Shown in pieces: positions 52,232 through 60,640 of a stretch of 64,000 nt of DNA. The notes beneath the pieces were generated by a model. The model did not search any database. It saw only the letters and a list, made by a program, of their open reading frames with translations, and was not told the DNA's origin. This stretch comes from CAYVIB01 sp964451365 (lineage in GTDB: Bacteria > Pseudomonadota > Gammaproteobacteria > Pseudomonadales > Cellvibrionaceae). Each line of letters begins with the position of its first letter. The stretch's first letter is position 1. The translations under genes were made by a program, and so were the position numbers. Where the stretch lies: NCBI GenBank assembly GCA_964451365.1, contig CAYVIB010000001.1, positions 248,001 to 312,000 on the forward strand. Reading direction: 5' to 3'.

Positions 52232-55200
52232 GTGAGAAAAAGCAAAAGTGGTTTACTGAAAATTCTGGCGTTATTCGTTTTCTTACCTCTGGTGGTATTG
52301 GCGGATGATACAGATATTTACCTTAATCCGGCCCCCGCGGCATCCGCGCCTTACTTGATGTTTATGATGGACTACCGCTCGGACCTAAATGCAACCTTTT
52401 GCAGTGCCAGCGGTGGCAATTCCTGTGAAAATGTTCTGGCCCCGCATCCGGAGCTATTAGCTTCCGTACGTTCGGTAGCGGGTACAGGAAATTCCGCCAC
52501 CAACATGCAGGCATTGATTGCGGTGCTGAAAGTGGTGTTTGGCAAGTTCAACGGCATTAATGTCGGGCTGATGATTCCAAATAACAGTAACGGCGGCACA
52601 ATATTGCGCGGCTATAAATTATTTGAAGAAAACGACGCCAACGGCGCTAAAGCAGAGTTGGTTTCCATATTAAATTCCATTCTTCTGCCTTCGCAGGGTA
52701 ATCAGTACCACCAGACGTCACCCAAGGAGACTCACTATGAGTGGTACAGCTACGTTAACGGTTTACGCGTCCGTTACGGTAACCAAACTGCCGATAATTT
52801 CCAGTCCACCAATTCGCCGGCGCCGGATACTTCGATAGTTTCGGGGGGGCGGTATATATCCCCATTTGTTGCCAATCCCGCGGATTTTGAATGCAGTAAA
52901 CTGTATGAGGTTTATGCCACTTCGGGTAACACGGGAGGCTCGGATTCGGACCTCGACCATTTAATTTCAAGTGCAATGGGTGGCGCCACGGAGTATGACG
53001 GGATGGCGTCCTATATGGCCCACAATGATGTGCTGACAAATGTGGATGGAACCCAAACCCTGAAAACCTGGTACATACAAATGGGCAGTTCCGCCACATT
53101 TACCGACGATTGGGCAACGGCGGCGGATACAGAAGACCAGTATATGAGGGTTGGCGGAAGCGGGGCCGACCTTTTCGATGTGCAGACCAAACTGGAGTCC
53201 GCGTTTGTTGAGGCGCTGAGCGTGAGCACAACATTTGTTGCCGCATCGGTTCCGGTGAATGTATTTAACCGCATTCAGACACTGGATGATTTCTATATCG
53301 CTTTGTTTGAAGCCAATGCCACCACACGCTGGCCCGGCAACCTGAAAAAGTTGAAGTTATCCGATACGGACGCCGATGGAATACCGGACACCATAGTTGA
53401 TGCTCTCAATCAGTCGGCGTTTAGCAGTGAGGATGGCCGGATTAAATATGAAGCACTTACATTCTGGACCGATCCTTCCATCTTGCCGGCAGCCAATCCG
53501 GAAAAAAACGAAGTCAGCGAACGCGATGGCCGTTCGGTGGAACGCGGCGGGGCCGGGCAAAATATCCCTGGGTTCGTCAGCGGCAGTATCGGTGATAGCA
53601 CAACGACCGGAACGAGGCAGCTTTACCTTGAGCCCCGTTCCGGAACATCGTTTGTTGCTTTCGACGCAACCAACGCAAATGCGAATGCACTAAAAGCGGA
53701 TTTAGGTGTACCGGATGATGCGTCCGCACTGGAAATTATCCGTTGGGCGCGTGGGCAGGATGTGGACGATGACGATGGTGACAGCGATTTGACTGAATCC
53801 AGATCCTGGCTCCTGGCCGATGCGATTCACTCGCGGCCGTTGACGATTAATTATGGTGCGACGTCGGGTTACTCCGAAAGTAATCCCAACATCCGTCTTT
53901 TCATGGGTACCAACGACGGTATTTTTCATATCTTCGAAAATACGACTGCCGCCGGGGCGGAGTCAGGGAAAGAGGTGTTTGCGTTCATTCCCCGGGAGCT
54001 GCTGGGCAACTTCAAGATTTTGAAAGAAAACACCGATAGTACCCATCACTATGGTGTTGATGGGGAGCCGGTGGCCCTGGTTAAGGATGCGGATGCCGAC
54101 GGCACTCTCGAAGCCGCGCAGGGCGACAAAGCCTATATCTATTTTGGCTTGCGCCGGGGCGGCAAAAGTATTTACGCCTTGAATGTCAGCGACCCCAGTG
54201 CCACACCGACGTTTAAATTTAAAATATCCAAAACCACTTCGGGGCAGTTTGATGAACTGGGAATGACTTTCTCCACGCCGAAGGTCGCTAAAGTCAGGTA
54301 CGGTGGCGCCACCTATGATGTACTCATTTTTGCCGGTGGCTATGACGTGAATAAAGATGGCACTCCGTTGGACAATGATGGTGATCGTGGTGCCGACTCG
54401 GAGGGGAACGCTGTTTATATCGTTAACGCCGAAACCGGAGCCCTTATCTGGAAAGCCAAATACGGTGCGACCGTTGGAGCTGCTTCCAATACTGAATACC
54501 ATCATTCCGGCATGCGCTTCTCTATTCCTTCCGACGTAGCCACGTTGGATGCAAACCACAATGGCGTGGTTGACCGGCTTTATGTGGGGGATACCGGCGG
54601 GCAGGTGTGGCGAGTTGACCTTCCGGAGGGTAACACTTCCAGCAGTAGTCACCGGCAGGACAATTGGTCTATGAGCATGCTGGCGGACCTGAGTGATACT
54701 GCCGCTTCCGCCGATATCCGCTTTTTTCATCGCCCTGAAATTGTTCAAACCAAGGACAGCACCGGCCAGAATTATGATGCCGTGGTAATCGGCTCCGGCG
54801 ATCGTGCCAATCCGCTGGAGTCCGCGGATTCCAATTATATCTTTGTTATCAAGGATAAAGCGGTGACATCCGGTGTTCCGGGCAATACACTCATTGATGA
54901 TGGAGATCTTGCGGACGTTACCAGTTGCGCGGATACCTGTACCGGCCTTGACTTTGCCAACGGCTGGAAAATGCGACTCGTCGGCACCGGCGAAAAAGGG
55001 TTGTCATCTCCGCTGGTATCCTCCGGAAAAATATTCTATACCACTTATACACCAAGTACCGGTGCCACCAGTTCCTGTGCCCCCGCGGAAGGCAGCGGTG
55101 AAATATACATTATCAATTTGAAAGACGGCACGGAAGTGTTTGACGGGTCCAGGGGGATTGATATCGGTCCCGGTATTCCGGCTTCTCCGATTGCGCTTAG

Positions 55201-55345
55201 CGGGGATTTGATCCTGTTGCCCGGTACGGGTTTGAGCGATTTGCCGGCGGGGCTCGGGTTAAATGGCAATGGCCAGTTGCTGCAGGTTGGCGGCAAGTCC
55301 ATGTGGATACTTTATTGGCATCAATCGGGTAGCGACAGTTTGTAG
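52232..55345 (+). CDS. pilY1: PilY1-like pilus-tip/assembly protein
   Basis: A 1037-residue exported protein with a signal peptide (LLKILALFVFLPLVVLA), an N-terminal part of about 500 residues with YLMFMMDYRSDLNATFC, and a C-terminal PilY1 beta-propeller: LTINYGATSGYSESNPNIRLFMGTNDGIFHIF, EVFAFIPRELLGNFKIL, YFGLRRGGKSIYALNVSDPS, VYIVNAETGALIWKA and RLYVGDTGGQVWRVDLP. A calcium-type loop DVNKDGTPLDNDGD is present, as in PilY1 proteins that control pilus retraction by calcium; Asp-rich DTDADGIPD and DADADGTLE are two more candidate sites. It starts with GTG and is placed in the minor pilin operon between pilX and pilE. It likely sits at the pilus tip as an adhesin. Confidence 0.92.
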   Translation: MRKSKSGLLKILALFVFLPLVVLADDTDIYLNPAPAASAPYLMFMMDYRSDLNATFCSASGGNSCENVLAPHPELLASVRSVAGTGNSATNMQALIAVLKVVFGKFNGINVGLMIPNNSNGGTILRGYKLFEENDANGAKAELVSILNSILLPSQGNQYHQTSPKETHYEWYSYVNGLRVRYGNQTADNFQSTNSPAPDTSIVSGGRYISPFVANPADFECSKLYEVYATSGNTGGSDSDLDHLISSAMGGATEYDGMASYMAHNDVLTNVDGTQTLKTWYIQMGSSATFTDDWATAADTEDQYMRVGGSGADLFDVQTKLESAFVEALSVSTTFVAASVPVNVFNRIQTLDDFYIALFEANATTRWPGNLKKLKLSDTDADGIPDTIVDALNQSAFSSEDGRIKYEALTFWTDPSILPAANPEKNEVSERDGRSVERGGAGQNIPGFVSGSIGDSTTTGTRQLYLEPRSGTSFVAFDATNANANALKADLGVPDDASALEIIRWARGQDVDDDDGDSDLTESRSWLLADAIHSRPLTINYGATSGYSESNPNIRLFMGTNDGIFHIFENTTAAGAESGKEVFAFIPRELLGNFKILKENTDSTHHYGVDGEPVALVKDADADGTLEAAQGDKAYIYFGLRRGGKSIYALNVSDPSATPTFKFKISKTTSGQFDELGMTFSTPKVAKVRYGGATYDVLIFAGGYDVNKDGTPLDNDGDRGADSEGNAVYIVNAETGALIWKAKYGATVGAASNTEYHHSGMRFSIPSDVATLDANHNGVVDRLYVGDTGGQVWRVDLPEGNTSSSSHRQDNWSMSMLADLSDTAASADIRFFHRPEIVQTKDSTGQNYDAVVIGSGDRANPLESADSNYIFVIKDKAVTSGVPGNTLIDDGDLADVTSCADTCTGLDFANGWKMRLVGTGEKGLSSPLVSSGKIFYTTYTPSTGATSSCAPAEGSGEIYIINLKDGTEVFDGSRGIDIGPGIPASPIALSGDLILLPGTGLSDLPAGLGLNGNGQLLQVGGKSMWILYWHQSGSDSL

Positions 55346-55358
55346 AGACCGGACAACT

Positions 55359-55832
55359 ATGATGAGTGGAATTTTATTTGCGACAAGTAAGCACAATCGT
55401 CAGTGCGGTATGACATTAATCGAAATTATGGTGACTTTGGTTATTGTTGCGATTGTTGCAGCGATCGCGATACCTTCGTATCAGTCAAGCTTTATAAAAA
55501 GTAATCGCGGTATTGGTAAATCCGAATTGATGCAGCTTGTGGCGAGGCAGGAGCAGCACTTTGTCAATAACAAGGTATACGCTACCGATCTTTCCGATCT
55601 GGGATATCCTGCGAATGGATTTTATATTGACCGGAGCGGCAAGGCCGGCACTTCGACCAGCGGTGCGGTGTATAAGGTAGAACTGGCAGCGGGTGCTTCC
55701 ACATCATCCTTTACCGCGCAGGCCGTTCCGGTGGGAGCTCAGGCCCAGGATAACAACTGCGGTACGCTTACCATAAACGATGCAGGCGTGCGATCGGCAA
55801 CGGGTAGTGACGGCCCCGTTTGCTGGCAATAA
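55359..55832 (+). CDS. pilE: Type IV minor pilin PilE
   Basis: A 157-residue prepilin with a longer leader, then CGMTLIEIMVTLVIVAIVAAIAIPSYQSSFIKS, where cleavage precedes Met and Glu5 of the mature protein is present. The globular part has ELMQLVARQEQHFVNNKVYATDLSDLGYP and two Cys (DNNCGTL, GPVCW) that close the D-loop. This is the PilE-type minor pilin that ends the operon after pilY1. Two ATGs (55359, 55362) are adjacent. Confidence 0.9.
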   Translation: MMSGILFATSKHNRQCGMTLIEIMVTLVIVAIVAAIAIPSYQSSFIKSNRGIGKSELMQLVARQEQHFVNNKVYATDLSDLGYPANGFYIDRSGKAGTSTSGAVYKVELAAGASTSSFTAQAVPVGAQAQDNNCGTLTINDAGVRSATGSDGPVCWQ

Positions 55833-55839
55833 TTTGCCC

Positions 55840-56532
55840 TTAACCTTCCATTGTCTCCACGTCAGGGGAGTGCGGGATAGTGTCGCTCGGTTCTCCGTTT
55901 TCCTCAGTCTCTATAGTAATTACCACAAGCTGCTCATTCTTGTCCTCGCCGTTTTCAGGACGGGCGAGCGCCCGGCCCTCTCCCGGTGTTTCCGTGATGC
56001 CGGGTTCATCCACTTTGAGTTCAGCGATTTCCAAATCGCCGCTCTGGAAAAAATCCGTTATCTGGTTCACCCGGGTAGCGATTAGTTTTTTGAATTCCGG
56101 CGTCGGTTCGGTCACGTCGAGCGTATCCTCATCCTCCATGCGGATGGTGATGTACAGGGGTTGATGTTCTCTCAGTGACGAGACGAAATCGCGAAGGTCG
56201 TTTTCCGCATCATCGGTAAGCTCGGCCACGCCTTCATTAAACTCTACAGTGTGGTAATGCGCGTAGGCCATCACGGGATCCTCGGGCGTCAGTACGTCCA
56301 TATCTTCCTTGCTTTCGCTGATACTGCTTGCGCGTTCGTGGTTGCGTTTGGCACTTGTATAATGTTCATCGGAATTGTTACTTTTACCTGCCTGACCGTT
56401 TTCGGTGGAATTCCCTTGCCCGGTCTTTTCCGCACCCGCGGTTTCCTCGTCCGTTTGTGGTCCGCACGCCACTATAAAAACCATGCCCATTAAAAAAACA
56501 GTATTGCAGCATAAATGGACTAATCTGTTCAT
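55840..56532 (-). CDS. Lipoprotein with a divergent OmpA-like domain
   Basis: A 230-residue lipoprotein: signal peptide ending FIVAC (Cys23), an acidic, Ser/Asn-rich low-complexity spacer (about 30-85), then a divergent OmpA-like fold: VEFNEGVAELTDDAENDLRDFVSSLREHQPLYITIRM, FKKLIATRVNQITDFFQSGDLEIAELKV, EGRALARPENG and EQLVVITIET follow the strand-helix order of the OmpA C-terminal domain, but the usual peptidoglycan-binding TDSxGxxxYN loop is missing, so binding may differ. It is convergent with the pilin operon and 900 bases from the YfiR-like gene, which in other bacteria has an OmpA-like partner (YfiB). Confidence 0.75.
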   Translation of the reverse strand: MNRLVHLCCNTVFLMGMVFIVACGPQTDEETAGAEKTGQGNSTENGQAGKSNNSDEHYTSAKRNHERASSISESKEDMDVLTPEDPVMAYAHYHTVEFNEGVAELTDDAENDLRDFVSSLREHQPLYITIRMEDEDTLDVTEPTPEFKKLIATRVNQITDFFQSGDLEIAELKVDEPGITETPGEGRALARPENGEDKNEQLVVITIETEENGEPSDTIPHSPDVETMEG

Positions 56533-57441
56533 CGCTACCTCCAGTCGTAGGGATATCCCTTTTTATCCATGAATATTGTCGTTCCGGATCATGGTTCAAG
56601 GTTTATGCCACTCTGCGGAATCGCGCGTGGTTGTGCTATGGTTTTTGCTCAGGGCGAGAAGCAACAATTTCGGGTCAGGGGGTGAATGGCACTTCCTTAA
56701 GTTTAAGCGCAAACTCCTTTTGTAGCCGGAGTCATCGAACAGTTCGCCTGTTGGAGGCTCCGAAGGACCTCCAGCAGGCAGAACTTACCACTGCAGTTTT
56801 AAACCAGTCTGGCTGAAGTGCCATTCAATGCGTCTCCCTGGCCCGGCTTTATAACGCCACCATGTTTCGCCGGATTCGGGTTTCATCCCCGTATGATCAA
56901 TTGTTAACGCGTTAATAAAGGCCAACGCCCGAAGATTAACGTGTGCTATCATGTTGGCCCTTGTCTGACGTCCGGTTAAGCGGGTTGTAATACCGGTATG
57001 ACATCAAAACATAAAACTTCTTTCAGCCTTTCAGTGGGTTACAAAATCATGTGTTGTCGCTTTTTCCGACCAAAATTCTTGCCCAGGAAGAGGGATGCTT
57101 TTCTGACCGGTCTTTCTTCCGGTAGCCATGACGATGAGAGAGTCGGCCTAAGGCCATTTCCGGTCGATCTCTTTTCCAGTGAACCGGCCCGTACCAAGAT
57201 GGCTATTCAGCAGGAAATAAAAAAAATGCTGCGCCTGCGATTCCAAAATTAGTTGAATAAGGCGACACGAGGCGTCGCCGAAGGTCTGAGAGAGAAACAG
57301 TTTGCCAAAGTCGAATCCAGCTTCGGCCTCGTGTAAGGCAATACATTTTTAACCGAAATATTTGATAGAGCGCATTTAATTCGGTGCTGGGTGTTGTGAA
57401 AATATCAAGGGGCGGTAAGTGGCGCCTAAGATAGGAAACTC
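56533..57441 (+). other. 909-bp region without a confident gene
   Basis: It holds a 12-base palindrome TTAACGCGTTAA (56904-56915), a second structured element at 57266-57333 and an 84-codon open frame (56998-57252) with basic, non-family-like sequence that is not called. The last 70 bases are AT-rich and should contain the yfiR promoter; GATAGGAAACTC before the ATG is its ribosome binding site. Confidence 0.5.
57266..57333 (+). repeat. Imperfect 13-14 bp inverted repeat with bulge, upstream of the yfiR-like gene
   Basis: CACGAGGC-GTCG-CCGAAG on the left pairs with CTTCGGCCTCGTG on the right; apart from the four-base GTCG bulge all 13-14 bases pair. The arms enclose a 37-base loop. It has no T tract, so it may be an RNA structure or a protein-binding site. 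Confidence 0.6.
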
Positions 57442-58050
57442 ATGAGACAATCCCGCATTCCAGACAAGCTTTCCCGGCGCCGGCGCCAGGGGGCACCCTG
57501 CTGGGTGTTTATTTTCTGCATGTCTGTCGAAGGGCTCTTATCTTCTTTTTCCGGGCCTGTTTATGCGGAAGATTCCACGCTACCGGAACATGAAATAAAG
57601 GCAGCAATGCTCTACAAGTTTCTAAGCTATGTGGAGTGGCCCCCGTCAACTTTCCGCAACGACCATGAACCTTATCGAATCGGAATCGTCGGGTCCAGCC
57701 GCCTGGAGAAGGAGTTGCGACGGATTACCCATGACCAGACCATCAACAACCGGGCCATCGAAATCTTCAGGGTGAGGGATACAGATGACCTGGATGAGCC
57801 TCATATGGTCTTCGTCGGGCAAAAGTCGGAAAACTTACTTCCAGCCTTGGCGAGGCTCGCCGAGAAGAGCTGTTTTCTTGTGGTAACGGAAGATGACGAC
57901 GGAATAAAAAAGGGCAGTACAATCAACTTGCGAGTTATCAATGACCGCGTTGGGTTTGATGTATCCCTTGTTAGCGCGAATAAATGCAGTTTTAAGCTCA
58001 GTGCCCGGCTTTTGTCCGTTGCCGCATCAGTTAAACAGGATGATGGCTGA
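57442..58050 (+). CDS. YfiR-like periplasmic protein (DUF4154)
   Basis: A 202-residue protein with a signal peptide (WVFIFCMSVEGLLSSFSGPVYA) and a YfiR/DUF4154 domain: EHEIKAAMLYKFLSYVEWPPSTF at the start, YRIGIVGSSRLEKELRRI, PHMVFVGQKSEN, LVVTEDDDGIKKGSTINLRVINDRVGFDVSLVSANKCSFKLSARLLSVA at the end. YfiR is a periplasmic repressor of the diguanylate cyclase YfiN in Pseudomonas and senses redox state through cysteines. Only the C-terminal Cys is conserved here. Its TGA overlaps the ATG of the hybrid kinase (58050), so the two are coupled and likely act together. Confidence 0.9.
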   Translation: MRQSRIPDKLSRRRRQGAPCWVFIFCMSVEGLLSSFSGPVYAEDSTLPEHEIKAAMLYKFLSYVEWPPSTFRNDHEPYRIGIVGSSRLEKELRRITHDQTINNRAIEIFRVRDTDDLDEPHMVFVGQKSENLLPALARLAEKSCFLVVTEDDDGIKKGSTINLRVINDRVGFDVSLVSANKCSFKLSARLLSVAASVKQDDG

Positions 58051-59939
58051 TGTTGCGCGTTATTCGTGAATCCATTTCCAATAAATTGATGTTGGTGGTT
58101 ATGGCGACCACCTTTGTTGCCCTGCTGACTTACGGGCTGGTAATGCTTGCCTATAATATTCGCTCTTATCACGATAGCTTGATAAAGGATCTTGTTACCC
58201 AGGCAAACATTATTGCCGAAGTCAGTACTCCGGCACTGGAATTTAATGATCCCGCCACCGCGCAGGAAAACCTGGAGCTTTTACGTACCCGTCCCGTTAT
58301 TTTGCGAGCCGCGATTTATACTCCCGAAGGTGAAAAATTTGGTGAATATGTCGGCCCCCGCGCAACCCCCCCGGCACAGACGGTTCCGGAAATCGACGAA
58401 AGCTATGTTATAGAAGGCGATCGCATCACCGTATCGCGCCAGGTAATCAAGGCGGGGCGCCATCTGGGGACGGTTTATATTCAGGCGCGGTACGAGGTGC
58501 GAATGCGCCTGATTGACTACGCCATTATTTTGGTGGGAGTGCTGGTGGCCAGCCTGGGGCTTGCCGCCCTCATCGCTTTCTGGTTGCGCGGGGCCCTGAC
58601 CAAACCCATTCTCGCGGTGACTGATGTCGCCCGCCAAGTGATGGAAAGTCGCGATTTCTCCCTGCGTGCCAAGAAATTCACCCTGGATGAAATAGGCGTG
58701 CTGGTGGATGCGTTTAACAATATGCTTGGCGAGGTGGAACGTCGAGCGAAAGCGTTGGAAGAATCCAATCGCTCATTGGAAATAGAGATGACCGAGCGTC
58801 AGGCGGCGGAAAATGCCTTGCGCCTGGCGGACCGACGCAAAGACGAATTTCTTGCTACGTTGGCGCATGAATTGCGCAACCCCCTGGCACCGGTTCTGAA
58901 CAGCCTGAAGATTTTGCGTTTATCCAGGGATCCCCATGCGCTTGAAAATGCGCAAATGATTATGGAACGACAGTTGAACCATATGGTAAGGCTGGTGGAT
59001 GACTTGCTGGATGTTTCGCGCATCACTACCGGTAAACTGACTATTTCCAGACGCCTTGTGGATATTCGTTCGGTGATGAACGATGCGGTCGAAGCCAGCA
59101 GAACCTTTATCGATACGCGCTCCCATAAACTGGAAGTCGAGTTACCTTCGGAAACGGTTTATGTCGATGCCGATCCGGTACGGCTGGCGCAGGTCTTTTC
59201 CAACTTGTTGAATAACGCCGCCAAATATACCAATCCTGGTGGTGTCATCACTTTTGCCGCCGCTATTGAAGATGGAGAGATTGTTGTCAGCGTGGCGGAC
59301 AATGGCATCGGAATAGAGTCGGGCATGCTCAACGAGATTTTTGAGATGTTTACCCAGGTCGACAACACCCTTGAGCGTGTTCATGCCGGTTTGGGCGTGG
59401 GGCTGGCGCTTTCCAGGCGGTTGGTGGAACTGCACGGTGGCAGGTTGCACGCGACCAGTAAAGGCTCGGGCAAAGGTAGTATTTTCAGCGTGCATCTTGG
59501 TATTGCCCCGCAGGTGGCGCCTTCGGTGGAATCCGGTAATGCGGAGGCAACCGTCCCGGGTGTCACCCGAAGTATTTTGTTAGTCGATGACAATATTGAT
59601 TTTATTGCCACCATGGAGAACTTGCTGAAACTCTTGGGGCATGAGGTTAAAGTCGCTCACGATGGTGCGACGGCGTTGCGGGTTGCCGCGGAGTTTGCGC
59701 CGGAGTTTATTTTTATGGATATCGGAATGCCGGGTCTTAATGGCTATGACGTGGCGCGAATGCTGCGACAGAGACCGGAAATGGAAAACGCGGTTTTGGT
59801 GGCGGTCACCGGCTGGGGTGGTGAAAAGGACCGGCAAATGTCTCGCAACGCCGGCTTTAATTTTCACTTGATCAAGCCGGTGGAATTGAGCGAGATTTTA
59901 AAAGTGTTGGAAATGAACACGGATGAGATATTGGAATAA
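58050..59939 (+). CDS. Hybrid histidine kinase with CHASE8-like periplasmic sensor, HAMP and receiver
   Basis: A 629-residue inner-membrane sensor. Parts: first membrane helix (KLMLVVMATTFVALLTYGLVMLAY), a periplasmic domain of about 115 residues with YHDSLIKDLVTQANIIAEVSTPALEFNDPATAQENLELLRTRPVILRAAIYTPEGE, the CHASE8 pattern also found in YfiN, a second membrane helix (YAIILVGVLVASLGLAALIAFW), HAMP (about 188-245), HisKA with His273 (LAHELRNPLAPVL), HATPase_c (NLLNNAAKYTNPGG, DNGIGIESG) and a terminal receiver with FIFMDIGMPGLNGYD. In Pseudomonas the same periplasmic domain drives a GGDEF cyclase, held back by YfiR. Here a kinase replaces the cyclase but the YfiR partner stays. Confidence 0.9.
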   Translation: MLRVIRESISNKLMLVVMATTFVALLTYGLVMLAYNIRSYHDSLIKDLVTQANIIAEVSTPALEFNDPATAQENLELLRTRPVILRAAIYTPEGEKFGEYVGPRATPPAQTVPEIDESYVIEGDRITVSRQVIKAGRHLGTVYIQARYEVRMRLIDYAIILVGVLVASLGLAALIAFWLRGALTKPILAVTDVARQVMESRDFSLRAKKFTLDEIGVLVDAFNNMLGEVERRAKALEESNRSLEIEMTERQAAENALRLADRRKDEFLATLAHELRNPLAPVLNSLKILRLSRDPHALENAQMIMERQLNHMVRLVDDLLDVSRITTGKLTISRRLVDIRSVMNDAVEASRTFIDTRSHKLEVELPSETVYVDADPVRLAQVFSNLLNNAAKYTNPGGVITFAAAIEDGEIVVSVADNGIGIESGMLNEIFEMFTQVDNTLERVHAGLGVGLALSRRLVELHGGRLHATSKGSGKGSIFSVHLGIAPQVAPSVESGNAEATVPGVTRSILLVDDNIDFIATMENLLKLLGHEVKVAHDGATALRVAAEFAPEFIFMDIGMPGLNGYDVARMLRQRPEMENAVLVAVTGWGGEKDRQMSRNAGFNFHLIKPVELSEILKVLEMNTDEILE

Positions 59940-60640
59940 TTGGCGGCGACGATTTATTTTCGTGCCCGGAAAAAGAATAAATATTTTCCAACCATTGTTA
60001 AACATTTAGCCTGAACTTCAAGTACAAAAAATTTAAAGCGCTTTCATTTTTATATAGTAATAATGACTAGATGGGGGCAAAAAAGTCTTCTTTAAACCGT
60101 TGTCAGCGCGGTTGCACCTGTTTCGGCCAATATTTAGCGGCCAATAACTTGTTTTACCACACAATTGTGTCAGTCTGACATTGCATGCAGCTCCCCGTAA
60201 ACGTAAACTTACCGGCTAACAATAAATCCTGGGGGTATCTTTTGGTCGAGGTATCGTCGAGGAAATAATAATTCGATTTGCCGTTGGTTCGTTAGTGGCG
60301 GATAAGAACTGATTCCGGTTTTTGAGTTTAAGGTTTTTATCCAGCTCGTTCCTGTTTACCGATGCCTGATGATTTAAATGTGGTGCCGCTTTAAGCGTGT
60401 CGGCCGCGTCATCAAACAACCGGTTCTCAGATAGCGGCGAACGGAAAAATGGAGAAGTACCACAACTGAAGCGAACCCCGTGACGGGGCGAAAAAGTTGC
60501 CGAGGGAGGTCAGGCATCCTTGTCGGGGTGCCAACGCAGTATAACTTATGCTGCGAGTGCACAATGCCGTACTGCTGCAAGTGGGTTTGGTGCGCTAATA
60601 AAAAGACACACTTTAATCATGTTTAACGAGGACTATCTCT
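59940..60640 (+). other. 701-bp regulatory region upstream of the cellulase
   Basis: No gene. It includes a palindromic candidate operator at 60033-60046, AT-rich stretches at 59985-60060 and the ribosome binding region ACGAGGACTATCTCT before the cellulase ATG. It is long for an intergenic gap, consistent with a regulated promoter. Confidence 0.5.
60033..60046. promoter_or_regulatory. Putative LacI-type operator upstream of the cellulase gene
   Basis: TTAAAGCGCTTTCA holds the perfect palindrome AAAGCGCTTT with a central CpG, the form of many LacI-family repressor sites. A site here could tie the cellulase to carbohydrate availability. No LacI-family gene is in the window and the distance of about 600 bases to the gene is large. 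Confidence 0.45.

Noticed and set aside
56998..57252. 84-codon open frame upstream of the YfiR-like gene
   Set aside because: Basic and low in structure, no ribosome binding site; could be chance in a GC-moderate gap.
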